64,000 bases of DNA from Rubrivivax sp. (GTDB taxonomy: Bacteria; Pseudomonadota; Gammaproteobacteria; Burkholderiales; Burkholderiaceae_C), in NCBI GenBank assembly GCA_027490215.1, contig JAIXYO010000032.1:18540-82539 (forward strand). Direction: 5' to 3'. Under the pieces are notes generated by a model that worked only from the letters and a program-made list of their open reading frames with translations, did not search any database and had not been told where the DNA came from. A program made the position numbers and the translations under genes. Shown one piece after another: positions 29,068 through 38,133 of this stretch (position 1 is the first letter of the stretch; each line of letters begins with the position of its first letter).

Positions 29068-30108
29068 ATGAAAATCGGCCACATCGAGTTGACAAACGGA
29101 CTGTTTGTCGCACCGATGGCAGGGGTGACTGACCGTCCCTTCCGCCAGCTGTGCAAGCGTCTGGGCGCCGGTTACGCCGTCAGCGAGATGGTCACCTCCC
29201 GCCGCGACCTTTGGGACAGCCTGAAGACCAGCCGTCGCGCGAATCATGACGGCGAGGTGGCGCCGATCTCTGTGCAGATCGCCGGCACCGACCCGCAGAT
29301 GATGGCCGATGCCGCTGCCTACAACATCGATCGCGGGGCTCAGATCATCGACATCAACATGGGTTGTCCGGCGAAGAAGGTGTGCAACACCTGGGCTGGT
29401 TCGGCCTTGATGCAGGACGAGCCCTTGGCGTTGCGGATCATCGCCGCCGTGGTCGCTGCCTGCGAACCGCACCGCGTACCGGTGACGCTGAAGATGCGCA
29501 CGGGCTGGTGCCACACCGAGCGCAACGCGCTGGCGATCGCGCGCGACGCCGAGTCCGCCGGCATCGCGATGGTGACGGTGCATGGCCGCACTCGCGAGCA
29601 GGGCTACAAAGGCGATGCCGAATACGACACGGTCGCTGCAGTGAAGGCCGCGCTTCGCATTCCGGTGGTGGCCAATGGCGACATCGACAGCCCGGAAAAG
29701 GCGCGCGAGGTGCTGCAGCGCACCGGTGCCGACGCGCTGATGATTGGCCGTGCGGCGCAGGGTCGGCCGTGGATCTTCCGCGAGATCGCGCACTTTCTGG
29801 CCACCGGTGAGCACCTGCCCGCGCCCGAGGTGACGCAGGCCAAGCGCTGGCTCCTCGAACACCTGCACGACCACTACAGCCTGTACGGCGAGTTTGCGGG
29901 TGTCCGCACTGCACGCAAGCACATCGGCTGGGCTGTGAAGGCCCTGCCGGGTGGCGAAGCGTTTCGCAGCGAGATGAACCAGCTCGAGACCTGCGACACG
30001 CAGGTGCGTGCGGTCAGTGACTGGTTCGACGCGCTGGCCGATCGTCACGCCTTGTGGCCCGTCGCGACGCCCGCTGCCAACCATCCTTTCGTCCGTGTGA
30101 GCGCATGA
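29068..30108 (+). CDS. dusB: tRNA-dihydrouridine synthase DusB
   Basis: FMN enzyme reducing uridine 17 in the tRNA D-loop. The 346-residue TIM barrel starts MKIGHIELTNGLFVAPMAGV. It has the catalytic cysteine in DINMGCPAKKVCN near residue 102, VTLKMRTGW, TVHGRTREQGYKG, and the FMN phosphate site ANGDIDSPEKA. Its stop overlaps the fis start (ATGA), the conserved dusB-fis coupling of proteobacteria. Confidence 0.98.
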   Translation: MKIGHIELTNGLFVAPMAGVTDRPFRQLCKRLGAGYAVSEMVTSRRDLWDSLKTSRRANHDGEVAPISVQIAGTDPQMMADAAAYNIDRGAQIIDINMGCPAKKVCNTWAGSALMQDEPLALRIIAAVVAACEPHRVPVTLKMRTGWCHTERNALAIARDAESAGIAMVTVHGRTREQGYKGDAEYDTVAAVKAALRIPVVANGDIDSPEKAREVLQRTGADALMIGRAAQGRPWIFREIAHFLATGEHLPAPEVTQAKRWLLEHLHDHYSLYGEFAGVRTARKHIGWAVKALPGGEAFRSEMNQLETCDTQVRAVSDWFDALADRHALWPVATPAANHPFVRVSA

Positions 30109-30344
30109 CCAACAAGAAGAAGATCGAAGAGTGCATCCGTGACGGGCTGGAGAGCTACTTCACCGACCTGAACGGCGTCGAGCCGGCGGCGATGTACGAG
30201 ATGATCCTCAAGGTGGTCGAACGCCCCTTGCTCGATGTCGTGATGAAGCACGCCGATCAGAACCAGAGCCGCGCCGCCGAATGGCTGGGCATCAACCGCA
30301 ACACCTTGCGACGCAAGCTGGTCGAACACAAGCTGATCAAGTAA
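30105..30344 (+). CDS. fis: Nucleoid protein and transcription factor Fis
   Basis: Small DNA-bending dimer that organises the nucleoid and regulates rRNA and other promoters. The 79-residue protein starts MTNKKKIEECIRDGLESYFT and has the C-terminal helix-turn-helix NQSRAAEWLGINRNTLRRKL. It is shorter than E. coli Fis (98) because the N-terminal beta-hairpin that contacts Hin/Gin-type invertases is reduced, as is usual in betaproteobacteria. It is coupled to dusB and followed 24 bp later by purH. Confidence 0.97.
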   Translation: MTNKKKIEECIRDGLESYFTDLNGVEPAAMYEMILKVVERPLLDVVMKHADQNQSRAAEWLGINRNTLRRKLVEHKLIK

Positions 30345-30368
30345 CCCTGCCGCACCCGAGACTGAGCC

Positions 30369-31973
30369 ATGCACGCACTGATTTCCGTATCCGACAAGAC
30401 TGGCGTTCTCGAGCTCGCTCGTGGCTTGCATGCGCTGGGCATTCAACTCCTGTCTACCGGCGGCACCGCGAAACTGCTGGCCGATGGCGGTCTGCCCGTC
30501 ACCGAGGTGGCCGATCACACCGGCTTTCCTGAGATGCTCGACGGCCGGGTCAAGACGCTGCACCCGAAGATCCACGGTGGCCTTCTCGCGCGCCGCGACC
30601 TGCCCGAGCACCGCGCAGCGCTGACGGCGCACCACATCGACACCATCGATCTGCTGATCGTCAACCTGTACCCGTTTGAGGCCACGGTCGCGAAGCCCGG
30701 TTGCACCCTGGAAGACGCCATCGAGAACATCGACATCGGCGGCCCGGCCATGGTGCGCAGTGCGGCGAAGAACTGGGAACACGTGGCCGTGCTGACCGAT
30801 GCCTCGCAGTACGCCGGCGTGCTGGCCGAGCTGCAGGCACACGGCGCGGTACAGCGCGCCACGCGCTTCGCGCTGGCCGTCGCGGCCTTCAATCGCATCT
30901 CGAACTACGACGCCGCGATCAGCGATCACCTGTCGTCACTGACGCTGGCCAGCGGTGGCGAACCCTCCCGCGCCGAGTACCCAGCGCAGAGCAACGGCCG
31001 CTTCGTCAAGCTGCAGGACCTGCGCTATGGCGAGAACCCGCACCAGAGTGCGGCGTTCTACCGCGACCTTCATCCTGCCCCTGGCTCGCTGGTGACTGCG
31101 ACGCAGCTGCAGGGAAAGGAGCTGTCGTACAACAACATCGCCGACGCCGACGCCGCGTGGGAGTGCGTCAAGTCATTCGGCCCCGATGATGCGCCGGCCG
31201 CCTGCGTGATCATCAAGCACGCCAACCCCTGTGGCGTCGCGGTGGGCGCCAACGCCGGTGAGGCCTACGCGCAGGCTTTCAAGACCGACCCGACCTCGGC
31301 CTTCGGCGGCATCATCGCCTTCAATGTCGAAGTCGACGCCGACGCGGCCAAGCGTGTCACCACGCAGTTCGTCGAGGTGCTGATCGCGCCGTCGTACACG
31401 CCGGATGCGCTGGCAGTGCTGTCCGGCAAAACCAATATGCGGGTGCTGCAGATCCCTCTGGCAGGCGTCGATCGCAGTGGCGCCACCACCTGGTCGCGCG
31501 GGCGCAACCTGCAGGACATCAAGCGAATCGGCTCAGGCCTGCTGATCCAGAGCGCGGACAACCGCGAGATCGCCCGGAGTGAGCTGAAGGTCGTCACGAA
31601 AGTCCAGCCGACCGAGGCCCAATGGCGCGACCTGCTGTTCGCCTGGAAGGTTGCCAAGTATGTGAAGAGCAACGCGATCGTGTTCTGCGCTGGTGGCATG
31701 ACGCTGGGCGTTGGCGCCGGCCAGATGAGCCGCATCGACTCGGCGCGTATCGCGAGCATCAAGGCTGCCAATGCGGGTCTGACCCTGGACAGCTCGGCTG
31801 TCGCCAGCGACGCCTTCTTCCCCTTCCGCGATGGGCTCGATGTGGTGTGCGAAGCGGGCGCGACGTCGGTCATTCAACCCGGTGGGTCAGTGCGGGATGA
31901 TGAGGTGATTGCGGCCGCTGATGAGCGGGGGATTGCGATGGTGCTCACTGGAGTGAGGCACTTTCGGCACTGA
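30369..31973 (+). CDS. purH: Bifunctional AICAR transformylase/IMP cyclohydrolase PurH
   Basis: Catalyses the last two steps of de novo purine synthesis. The 534 residues contain the N-terminal MGS-like cyclohydrolase domain ([42 protein letters not shown]). The C-terminal AICARFT domain has the catalytic KHANPCG near residue 282, [12 protein letters not shown], and [14 protein letters not shown] near the end. Full length. It is the third gene of dusB-fis-purH. Confidence 0.98.
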   Translation: MHALISVSDKTGVLELARGLHALGIQLLSTGGTAKLLADGGLPVTEVADHTGFPEMLDGRVKTLHPKIHGGLLARRDLPEHRAALTAHHIDTIDLLIVNLYPFEATVAKPGCTLEDAIENIDIGGPAMVRSAAKNWEHVAVLTDASQYAGVLAELQAHGAVQRATRFALAVAAFNRISNYDAAISDHLSSLTLASGGEPSRAEYPAQSNGRFVKLQDLRYGENPHQSAAFYRDLHPAPGSLVTATQLQGKELSYNNIADADAAWECVKSFGPDDAPAACVIIKHANPCGVAVGANAGEAYAQAFKTDPTSAFGGIIAFNVEVDADAAKRVTTQFVEVLIAPSYTPDALAVLSGKTNMRVLQIPLAGVDRSGATTWSRGRNLQDIKRIGSGLLIQSADNREIARSELKVVTKVQPTEAQWRDLLFAWKVAKYVKSNAIVFCAGGMTLGVGAGQMSRIDSARIASIKAANAGLTLDSSAVASDAFFPFRDGLDVVCEAGATSVIQPGGSVRDDEVIAAADERGIAMVLTGVRHFRH

Positions 31974-31988
31974 TTCTTGCCTCGCGAG

Positions 31989-32098
31989 GCAGCGCGCCGG
32001 GATTCCGCCCCGGCGGGCGGGTCACTTTTTCTGCGGGGCCAGAAAAAGTAACCCAAAAGAGGCCCTTGAACACCAGCCATTTGAGTAGCTCGCTTCGG
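31989..32098 (+). repeat. Left copy of an inverted palindromic intergenic repeat
   Basis: About 110 bp beginning 16 bp after purH. It holds two hairpins: CGCCGGG/CCCGGCG, and a 13-bp stem GTCACTTTTTCTG / CAGAAAAAGTAAC with loop CGGGGC, then a conserved tail containing GAACACCAGCCATTTG. The right copy (32256-32366) repeats the whole unit in reverse orientation at roughly three-quarters identity by eye. The hairpin-plus-tail design resembles REP-like extragenic repeats of Burkholderiales. The first T-rich stem could also help end purH transcription. Confidence 0.85.
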
Positions 32099-32255
32099 CT
32101 ACACGCCTACTTCAGGGTCTCTGGCCCGAGAACATGAACCGGACTACTTCAGTGGTGATCTCGCTCAGGTTCAAACATGCGCAATCCCTACGCCGCGACC
32201 CTGTCGGGTCCTCGGTAGGAGTTCTTGTGCCAAAGCCGTTGCAGTCCGCCTTTGT
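32099..32255. other. Spacer between the two inverted repeat copies
   Basis: 157 bp with no credible gene. An open frame crosses it (32134-32433), but it reads through the right hairpin array and has no ribosome-binding site. It contains the short dyad CGACCCTGTCGGGTC (about 32196-32210). Confidence 0.5.
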
Positions 32256-32366
32256 CCGAAGCGTGGTCACCAAATGGCTGGTGTTCGGGCACTCTTCTTT
32301 GGTGACTTTCTTCTGTGCCAGCAGAAGAAAGTTACTCGGCAGCCGGGCCGAAACCCGGCGCGCTGC
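32256..32366 (-). repeat. Right copy of an inverted palindromic intergenic repeat
   Basis: Reverse-complement partner of 31989-32098. It shares the exact 16-mer CAAATGGCTGGTGTTC (32271-32286), a 14-bp stem GTGACTTTCTTCTG / CAGAAGAAAGTTAC (32302-32335, one G-T wobble, loop TGCCAG) and the outer GCCGGG/CCCGGC hairpin. Stem sequences differ between copies but pairing is kept, which suggests selection on structure. It ends 63 bp before ruvC. Confidence 0.85.
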
Positions 32367-32429
32367 AACGCACCTGCAAAAGTCATTCGCAGAAGCAACC
32401 AGACAGCGGCCGATCGCCAAGCCGATCTC

Positions 32430-32978
32430 ATGAGAATCCTCGGCATCGACCCCGGCCTGCGCGTCACCGGCTTCGGCGTCATCGAGTCCGAAGGTTCGAA
32501 GCTGCACTACATCGCCAGCGGCACGATCAAGACCGATGCGGTCGCCATCGGCGAGTTGCCGGCCCGCCTCAAGATCATCTTCGACGGAGTGCGTGAGGTC
32601 ACCACACGCTACCAACCGAGCTGCGCAGCGGTCGAGATCGTGTTCGTCAACGTCAACCCGCAATCAACGCTGCTGCTGGGGCAGGCCCGCGGGGCAGCGA
32701 TCACGGGTCTGGTCACTGGCGGTCTGGACGTGCATGAATACACCGCCTTGCAGATGAAGAAAGCCATCGTCGGCCACGGCCATGCCCGCAAGGAGCAGGT
32801 GCAGGAGATGGTGATGCGGCTGCTTCAGTTGCCCGGTCTGCCCAGCAAGGACGCGGCCGATGCGCTGGGCCTCGCGATCTGCCATGCGCACGCCGGCGCG
32901 TCGTTCACCGCGATGGCGAAGGGCGCCACGCTGGCGCGCCGCTCGCATGCGCAGTTCAAGGGTGGGCGCACCTACTGA
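32430..32978 (+). CDS. ruvC: Holliday junction resolvase RuvC
   Basis: Endonuclease that resolves Holliday junctions with RuvAB. The 182 residues start [19 protein letters not shown] (first catalytic Asp in GIDPG). They continue with [13 protein letters not shown] (catalytic Glu), [14 protein letters not shown] and [15 protein letters not shown] (final catalytic Asp pair). The start at 32430 is clear from family alignment; upstream in-frame sequence lies in the repeat. ruvA and ruvB do not follow here; the gene is alone downstream of purH. Confidence 0.97.
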   Translation: MRILGIDPGLRVTGFGVIESEGSKLHYIASGTIKTDAVAIGELPARLKIIFDGVREVTTRYQPSCAAVEIVFVNVNPQSTLLLGQARGAAITGLVTGGLDVHEYTALQMKKAIVGHGHARKEQVQEMVMRLLQLPGLPSKDAADALGLAICHAHAGASFTAMAKGATLARRSHAQFKGGRTY

Positions 32979-33016
32979 ACCCGATGTGACGCTGGCCGCA
33001 TCAGGCGCAGCGAGGT

Positions 33017-35554
33017 TCAGCGCATGGTCACCAGCGCCGCGGCTGAAAGGGCGCTCGTGTCGGCCTTGACGCCGGCGGGCTGAACGAGTGAGGTCAGCCA
33101 ATCCACGTCCATCCACTGCACCAGCACCGGCTCCTTGCCGTGTTCGGTGTTCACCTGCATGGTCAGCAGTCCGCGGACCCAGGGTGCAAAAGACTGAAAC
33201 CCGCGAGGCGACTCCTGCAGGGTGCGGCGATCGATGTCGGCGACGGCCAGCAGATCGTCCACACGCAGGCCCATCAACGGCAGCTCGGGCCGCTGCGGAC
33301 TGCGCAACACCAGCACCACACCGTCGCTGGGACGTGGCTCGTAGAGCACGCCGAACTGCTGACGGGCGCAGATCACCGGCACCATCTGGTTTCCGCGCGG
33401 CGAGCGTGCATCGACCAGGCCCAGCTTTGCTGGATTGGTGTTGGGCGTACGCACAATTTCGGTTTTTGCTACCGCTTCGACCAACACCGAGGCTGGCAAT
33501 GCAAGTCTCATCGCGCCCACCTGGAACACCGCCACCTCCATCGCCTCTGCAGGGTCGATCCGATCAGCGTTTGCAAGTGGTTGGTCGGACAGGTTCACCC
33601 GTCGCTGCTCCTCTGCGCCAAGCCTCAGTGCGACCACCGCGCTCAGGCGGTTGTCGTAGCCGTCGCTGGCCTTGAACTCCCGGTATCCCCGAGCCCGGAT
33701 GCGGGCGCAGACATAGTAGGTTCCTTCGTGCGCGACGACGCCGTGTTCGCCGTGAACCTCGATCAACGATCGGTCTATGGTGGCTTGCCCAGTCGACGCA
33801 ATCACCCTGCTCGCGTCCTCGACGAACGCTGCAAAGCCGTTGCGCTCACCGAGGATTTCTTCGAGCATGTTCGTGAACTCTCGCGCCGCATTGAAAACGA
33901 TGGCCATGCCGCCAAGCGGCTTGTTGCCGTCTTCGGCATCGTGAACCGCCGACAAGTAGACATAGGTTGGTCCTTCGGCATGAGTTCCGGTGTCTTCGAA
34001 GTCGCTCACCGCATACTTCTGCGAGTGGTTCAGCGACTGCGTCGCCGCGACCCAGCGTGGGTCAACCCTGGTGCCGACCAGTCCGGTTGCTTCGGCGGCG
34101 TGCGAAACGCCCCGGATCACGCCCTGGTTGTCGAAGGCGATCAAGCGGCTGTAGACGGTGTACAGGCCGTTCACATGATCGAGCAGTGCATTCATGGCCC
34201 GCGTTTCTGAGCCGTCGTCCGGCGCGCGCAGCATCTTTTGCAAGGCAGGCGACAGCGCCCACCACCGACAGTCATTCGCACGCTCGTACAGGTTGCGGTC
34301 CATGAGGTCGGTGGCCAGCGTGGCCAGCTGCTCGGCTCGCAACTGCATGCGGTTGATCGAGATGCCATAGAGGTCCTTGATCGCCGTGTCGACACGTGCC
34401 CGTGTCCGCATCCCTGCCACGCTGACCTGGGTCAGCACTGCTTTCAGGTGTGCTTGCTTGTCGCTTTGGGCGCTGGCCATCAGGCGGCCGTTCCATACCG
34501 CGGTGCGCAGATCCCGGTTGATGCGCTGCGCCTCGCTGTTGATGGCGACCAGCTCCGGGCTGTCCAGCAGGATGTCCTCCACAACCGGCGCCGTGCCGTC
34601 TCGGTGTCTGAAGGCGGTCAGCAGCGACACCATCGCCTGGGCCCGCCAGGCCGGCCCGGGATAGCCTTGGTAGCCCGGGCTGGCGCAGGCCACAGCCAGG
34701 TAGTCGCGCCCAGCAAACGACGTGCGAACCACCTGCCCGTTGACCACCGGTCGCAGCGTCACCGAGGTCGGGACATGCCCCTCGTCGTTGGTCGCGATGA
34801 CGCGGCCCGCTTCGTCGATCAGCACCAAGGCGACTTCGGGCGGCGCTTGGCCGTCGCCGCTGTGGAAGATGCGCTGCATTTCATCGATGAATCTGAATCG
34901 CAGCACCAGAACGCCGACGCTCGCACCGGCCGTGCTGGCAATGCGGTGGGCGTAAAGCAGATCGGGCGTGTCTCCGCTGCCCAGGTCACTGACACGAAAG
35001 CGCTCGACATAGGCCGGCGCCTCCAAGGCCTCAGCGACGATGCTGTCGCTGCTGCGCACCATGGTCTCGGTTGTGTCCATGCGGACCAGCACCTCGCCGG
35101 TCGGCGACAGCAGCACGATGTCGTCGTACACGGTGTACTTCGCCTGGTAATCGCGCAGGCGGTGCACCATGTCCGCGCGATGCGCCTGCTGGAAGTCGGC
35201 GTCGCCGCTGCAGAATTCCAGCACCACGTCGTCAGTGGCGAGGAAGCCGACGTCGGCCGTTCGTTCGTAGAGGTTGCGCACCAGGATGTCGATCGCGCAC
35301 TGAGCCTGGGTCATCAGTTCGTCGCCCAGCGTGGTCTTTTGCTCATTGACCATGCGCTCGATCAGGCGTTGCTGCAAATCGTTGAAGCGCTCACGCGTCT
35401 GGATCAGGGTTGGCAGGATCGGCGCCACTTCAAGGGGGCAACTGATCGCCGCGCTTGATTCGATCATTTGCCACAGCATCCCGAGGTCTCGAAGGTCGCG
35501 CTCGCAGGTCTTCACGCGATGCATGTGGTTTACCAGGTCGTCTTCTGCGGCCAT
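33017..35554 (-). CDS. Soluble protein with two Cache-like sensor modules and a C-terminal CheW domain
   Basis: An 845-residue protein with a helical N-terminus (1-90). A first sensor module (about 92-300) contains RNLYERTADVGF and YDDIVLLSPTGEVLVRMD. A helical connector (330-415) leads to a second module (about 418-625) with RNLYERANDCRW and YSRLIAFDNQGVIRGVS. A CheW-like domain (about 668-825) contains VFQVGAMRLALPASVLVEAV and MVPVICARQQFGVLY. The paired RNLYER signature and matching order indicate internal duplication. No signal peptide or membrane helix is visible, although Cache domains are normally periplasmic, so it should sense a cytoplasmic ligand and connect to CheA/receptor arrays through CheW. 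A good GCAGGAG site supports the start. No other chemotaxis gene is nearby. Confidence 0.75.
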   Translation of the reverse strand: MAAEDDLVNHMHRVKTCERDLRDLGMLWQMIESSAAISCPLEVAPILPTLIQTRERFNDLQQRLIERMVNEQKTTLGDELMTQAQCAIDILVRNLYERTADVGFLATDDVVLEFCSGDADFQQAHRADMVHRLRDYQAKYTVYDDIVLLSPTGEVLVRMDTTETMVRSSDSIVAEALEAPAYVERFRVSDLGSGDTPDLLYAHRIASTAGASVGVLVLRFRFIDEMQRIFHSGDGQAPPEVALVLIDEAGRVIATNDEGHVPTSVTLRPVVNGQVVRTSFAGRDYLAVACASPGYQGYPGPAWRAQAMVSLLTAFRHRDGTAPVVEDILLDSPELVAINSEAQRINRDLRTAVWNGRLMASAQSDKQAHLKAVLTQVSVAGMRTRARVDTAIKDLYGISINRMQLRAEQLATLATDLMDRNLYERANDCRWWALSPALQKMLRAPDDGSETRAMNALLDHVNGLYTVYSRLIAFDNQGVIRGVSHAAEATGLVGTRVDPRWVAATQSLNHSQKYAVSDFEDTGTHAEGPTYVYLSAVHDAEDGNKPLGGMAIVFNAAREFTNMLEEILGERNGFAAFVEDASRVIASTGQATIDRSLIEVHGEHGVVAHEGTYYVCARIRARGYREFKASDGYDNRLSAVVALRLGAEEQRRVNLSDQPLANADRIDPAEAMEVAVFQVGAMRLALPASVLVEAVAKTEIVRTPNTNPAKLGLVDARSPRGNQMVPVICARQQFGVLYEPRPSDGVVLVLRSPQRPELPLMGLRVDDLLAVADIDRRTLQESPRGFQSFAPWVRGLLTMQVNTEHGKEPVLVQWMDVDWLTSLVQPAGVKADTSALSAAALVTMR

Positions 35555-35766
35555 CCCGGGCTCTCCTGCAAATCAGGTGCCCAGTCTAAGAATGCTGCGC
35601 CGCAGCTAAGGCTTGAACTCGACCTCGGTCACACCCTTTTTCCCGTTTTGCTGCGGCGTGGCTTTGTCAAACGGCCGGTTCGTGGCGATTGGCAAGCGCG
35701 TCGCTCTCGGCAACCTACAATTTTTGGCGCGAAACCTTTCTGCCCGTAGCCACCGAAAGCCGACCG

Positions 35767-36702
35767 ATGAACCTTCCCACGCCCGTCCCCGCCGCAGACA
35801 GCGCTTCGCTGACGGTCGATCTGTCTCACATCGCCGCGCGCGACAAGGCCGAGATCCTGGCCCAGGCCCTGCCCTACATCCGCAAGTTCCACGGCAAGAC
35901 CATCGTCATCAAGTACGGCGGCAATGCGATGACCGACCCGGCGTTGCAGCAGGACTTCGCCGAGGACGTGGTGCTGCTGAAACTGGTCGGCCTGAACCCG
36001 GTGGTGGTGCACGGCGGCGGGCCGCAGATCGAGGAGGCGCTGGCCAAGATCGGCAAGAAGGGCACCTTCATCCAGGGCATGCGGGTGACCGACGACGAGA
36101 CGATGGAAGTTGTCGAATGGGTGCTGGCCGGCCAGGTGCAGCAGGACATCGTCGGCCTGATCAATGTGGCCGGCGGCAAGGCGGTCGGGCTGACGGGGCG
36201 TGATGGCGGCCTCATCCGAGCGCGCAAGCTGCGCATGACTGATCTGAAGGACCCGACGAAGGAGCACGATGTGGGTCAGGTCGGCGAGATCGAGTCGATC
36301 GACCCCAGCGTGGTCAAGGCGCTGCAGGACGATCAGTTCATCCCGGTGATCTCGCCGCTCGGCTTTGGCGCCAACAACGAGAACTACAACATCAACGCCG
36401 ACGTGGTCGCCGGCAAGCTGGCCGAAGTGCTGAAGGCCGAGAAGCTGATCATGCTGACCAACATCCCCGGCGTGCTCGACAAGAACGGGAAGCTGCTGAC
36501 CAACCTGACAGCGCGCGAGATCGACGAGCTCTTTGCCGATGGCACGATCAGTGGCGGCATGCTTCCGAAGATCGCCAGCGCGCTCGACGCCGCGAAGAAC
36601 GGAGTCAACACGGTGCACATCATCGATGGGCGCGTGCCGCACGCCATGTTGCTGGAAGTGCTGACCGAGCAGGCCTACGGCACGATGATCCGATCGCATT
36701 GA
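35767..36702 (+). CDS. argB: Acetylglutamate kinase ArgB
   Basis: Phosphorylates N-acetylglutamate in arginine synthesis. The 311-residue amino-acid kinase has [11 protein letters not shown] (ATP phosphate loop) near residue 42, [46 protein letters not shown] and [15 protein letters not shown] 35767 is taken as the start, as the in-frame upstream stretch is not family-like. Its stop shares a base with the start of the HAD gene. Its pathway partner argJ is at the far end of the window. Confidence 0.97.
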   Translation: MNLPTPVPAADSASLTVDLSHIAARDKAEILAQALPYIRKFHGKTIVIKYGGNAMTDPALQQDFAEDVVLLKLVGLNPVVVHGGGPQIEEALAKIGKKGTFIQGMRVTDDETMEVVEWVLAGQVQQDIVGLINVAGGKAVGLTGRDGGLIRARKLRMTDLKDPTKEHDVGQVGEIESIDPSVVKALQDDQFIPVISPLGFGANNENYNINADVVAGKLAEVLKAEKLIMLTNIPGVLDKNGKLLTNLTAREIDELFADGTISGGMLPKIASALDAAKNGVNTVHIIDGRVPHAMLLEVLTEQAYGTMIRSH

Positions 36703-37409
36703 TGTCATCCAATCGTCGGGTTTGGCTGTTCGACCTCGACAACACGCTGCACGACGCCAGTCACGCGTCATTCGGACCGACCAACGAGGCGATGACGCAG
36801 TACATCGTCGACCATCTGGGCTTGCCCCATGCCGAGGCGGGCGCGCTTCGCCAGCACTACTGGCTGCACTACGGTGCCACGATGCTCGGCCTGGTTCGCC
36901 ACCACGGTGTGAAGGCAGCGCACTTCCTCGAAGCCACCCACCAACTGCCCGGCCTGGAAGCGCGCTTGCGCACCAGCGCGCATGACCGTGCTGCACTGCG
37001 CCGCTTGCCCGGGCGCAAGTTCATCCTGACCAATGCGCCGCGCGCCTTCGCGCTGCGGGTGCTGAACACCCTGCGCCTGGCAAGCTGCTTCGATGGCGTC
37101 ATCAGCATCGAGGACATGACGATGTTCGGTCACCACCGGCCGAAGCCGGATGCGCGCATGTTTCGCTGCATGGCGGCCCGGCTGAAGGTGCCGCCGCATC
37201 GTTGTACGCTGATCGAGGACACGCTGGAGCACCAGCGCGCAGCGCGCAGCATCGGCATGCGTACCGTGTGGATGCAGCGCTACCTGCGCCCCTTGCGGCA
37301 ACGGGGTGAACCCCGGAGATCGGGGGGAGGCGTCGGTGTTCACCCTTGCCATCGGCCCGCCTATGTGTGTGCCAGAATCAAATCGCTACAGGGTTTGTTG
37401 GTGCTGTAG
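36702..37409 (+). CDS. HAD-superfamily pyrimidine 5'-nucleotidase
   Basis: A 235-residue haloacid dehalogenase-fold phosphatase. The motif I is WLFDLDNTLHDA (nucleophile Asp and acid Asp, residues ~10-12), motif II is FILTNAPRAFA, and the motif III region is GHHRPKPDARMF with LIEDTLEHQRAA. This matches the SDT1/PHM8-like pyrimidine 5'-nucleotidase group placed after argB in Burkholderiales. Start ATG at 36702 overlaps the argB stop by one base. The C-terminal ~40 residues are Arg/Gly-rich, and the last stretch (RPAYVCARIKSLQ) resembles family tails. Confidence 0.88.
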   Translation: MSSNRRVWLFDLDNTLHDASHASFGPTNEAMTQYIVDHLGLPHAEAGALRQHYWLHYGATMLGLVRHHGVKAAHFLEATHQLPGLEARLRTSAHDRAALRRLPGRKFILTNAPRAFALRVLNTLRLASCFDGVISIEDMTMFGHHRPKPDARMFRCMAARLKVPPHRCTLIEDTLEHQRAARSIGMRTVWMQRYLRPLRQRGEPRRSGGGVGVHPCHRPAYVCARIKSLQGLLVL

Positions 37410-37433
37410 CGCCCCTCCAGCGGTGCCCGCGCA

Positions 37434-38114
37434 ATGACGAATCGCCCCGACGACGACACACTGGACAGCGACGGCGACACGGCTGGCTTGCTGCTCCCCG
37501 ATGGGGCTGCATCGCACCATCCCGATACCGGGCGCAAGCGACCGAAGCCTGGCGAGCGCCGCACGCAGATCCTGCAAACGCTCGCCGGCATGCTTGAACA
37601 ACCAGGCGCCGACAGAGTCACCACCGCCGCACTGGCAGCGCGCCTCGGTGTGAGCGAAGCGGCGCTGTACAGGCACTTCGCCAGCAAGGCGCAGATGTTC
37701 GAGGGACTGATCGAGTTCATCGAAAGCAGCGTGTTCACGCTGGTCAACCAGATCAACGAGCGTGAGCCCTCCGGTGTGCAGCAGGCCTGCAAGGTGGTCA
37801 CGCTGTTGTTGCAGTTCGGCGAGAAGAACCCGGGCATGACCCGTGTGATGGTGGGTGATGCGTTGGTTTTCGAACACGACCGGCTGGTCGCGCGGATGAA
37901 CCAGTTCTTCGATCGGATCGAGTCGCAGCTGCGCCAGAGCCTGCGCAGTGCGGGTGATGCCGCTGGGTCGCTGACCGCTTCGGCCGATGCGAACGCGCGG
38001 GCTTCAGTGCTGACCTCATTCGCCATCGGCCGTCTGCAGCGCTACGCCCGCTCGGGCTTCAAGCGCCAGCCGACCGAGCATCTCGAAGCGGCGCTGAGGC
38101 TGATCGTCGCTTGA
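37434..38114 (+). CDS. slmA: Nucleoid occlusion factor SlmA (TetR family)
   Basis: DNA-bound inhibitor of FtsZ that prevents septation over the nucleoid. The 226 residues begin with a ~35-residue acidic extension, then the TetR-type helix-turn-helix TTAALAARLGVSEAALYRHF near residue 65 and KAQMFEGLIEFIE. The ligand-like domain contains KNPGMTRVMVGDALVFEHDRL, typical of SlmA. It lies 24 bp after the HAD gene in the argB run. Confidence 0.92.
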   Translation: MTNRPDDDTLDSDGDTAGLLLPDGAASHHPDTGRKRPKPGERRTQILQTLAGMLEQPGADRVTTAALAARLGVSEAALYRHFASKAQMFEGLIEFIESSVFTLVNQINEREPSGVQQACKVVTLLLQFGEKNPGMTRVMVGDALVFEHDRLVARMNQFFDRIESQLRQSLRSAGDAAGSLTASADANARASVLTSFAIGRLQRYARSGFKRQPTEHLEAALRLIVA

Positions 38115-38133
38115 ATCCGGCGCTGCCAGCGCC

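Noticed and set aside
28432..30084. A 550-codon minus-strand frame containing the YqaA-like protein
   Set aside because: Only the last 179 codons are real; the rest is antisense to dusB.
32134..32433. 99-codon ORF between the inverted repeats
   Set aside because: Runs through the right-hand hairpins, has no ribosome-binding site and no family.
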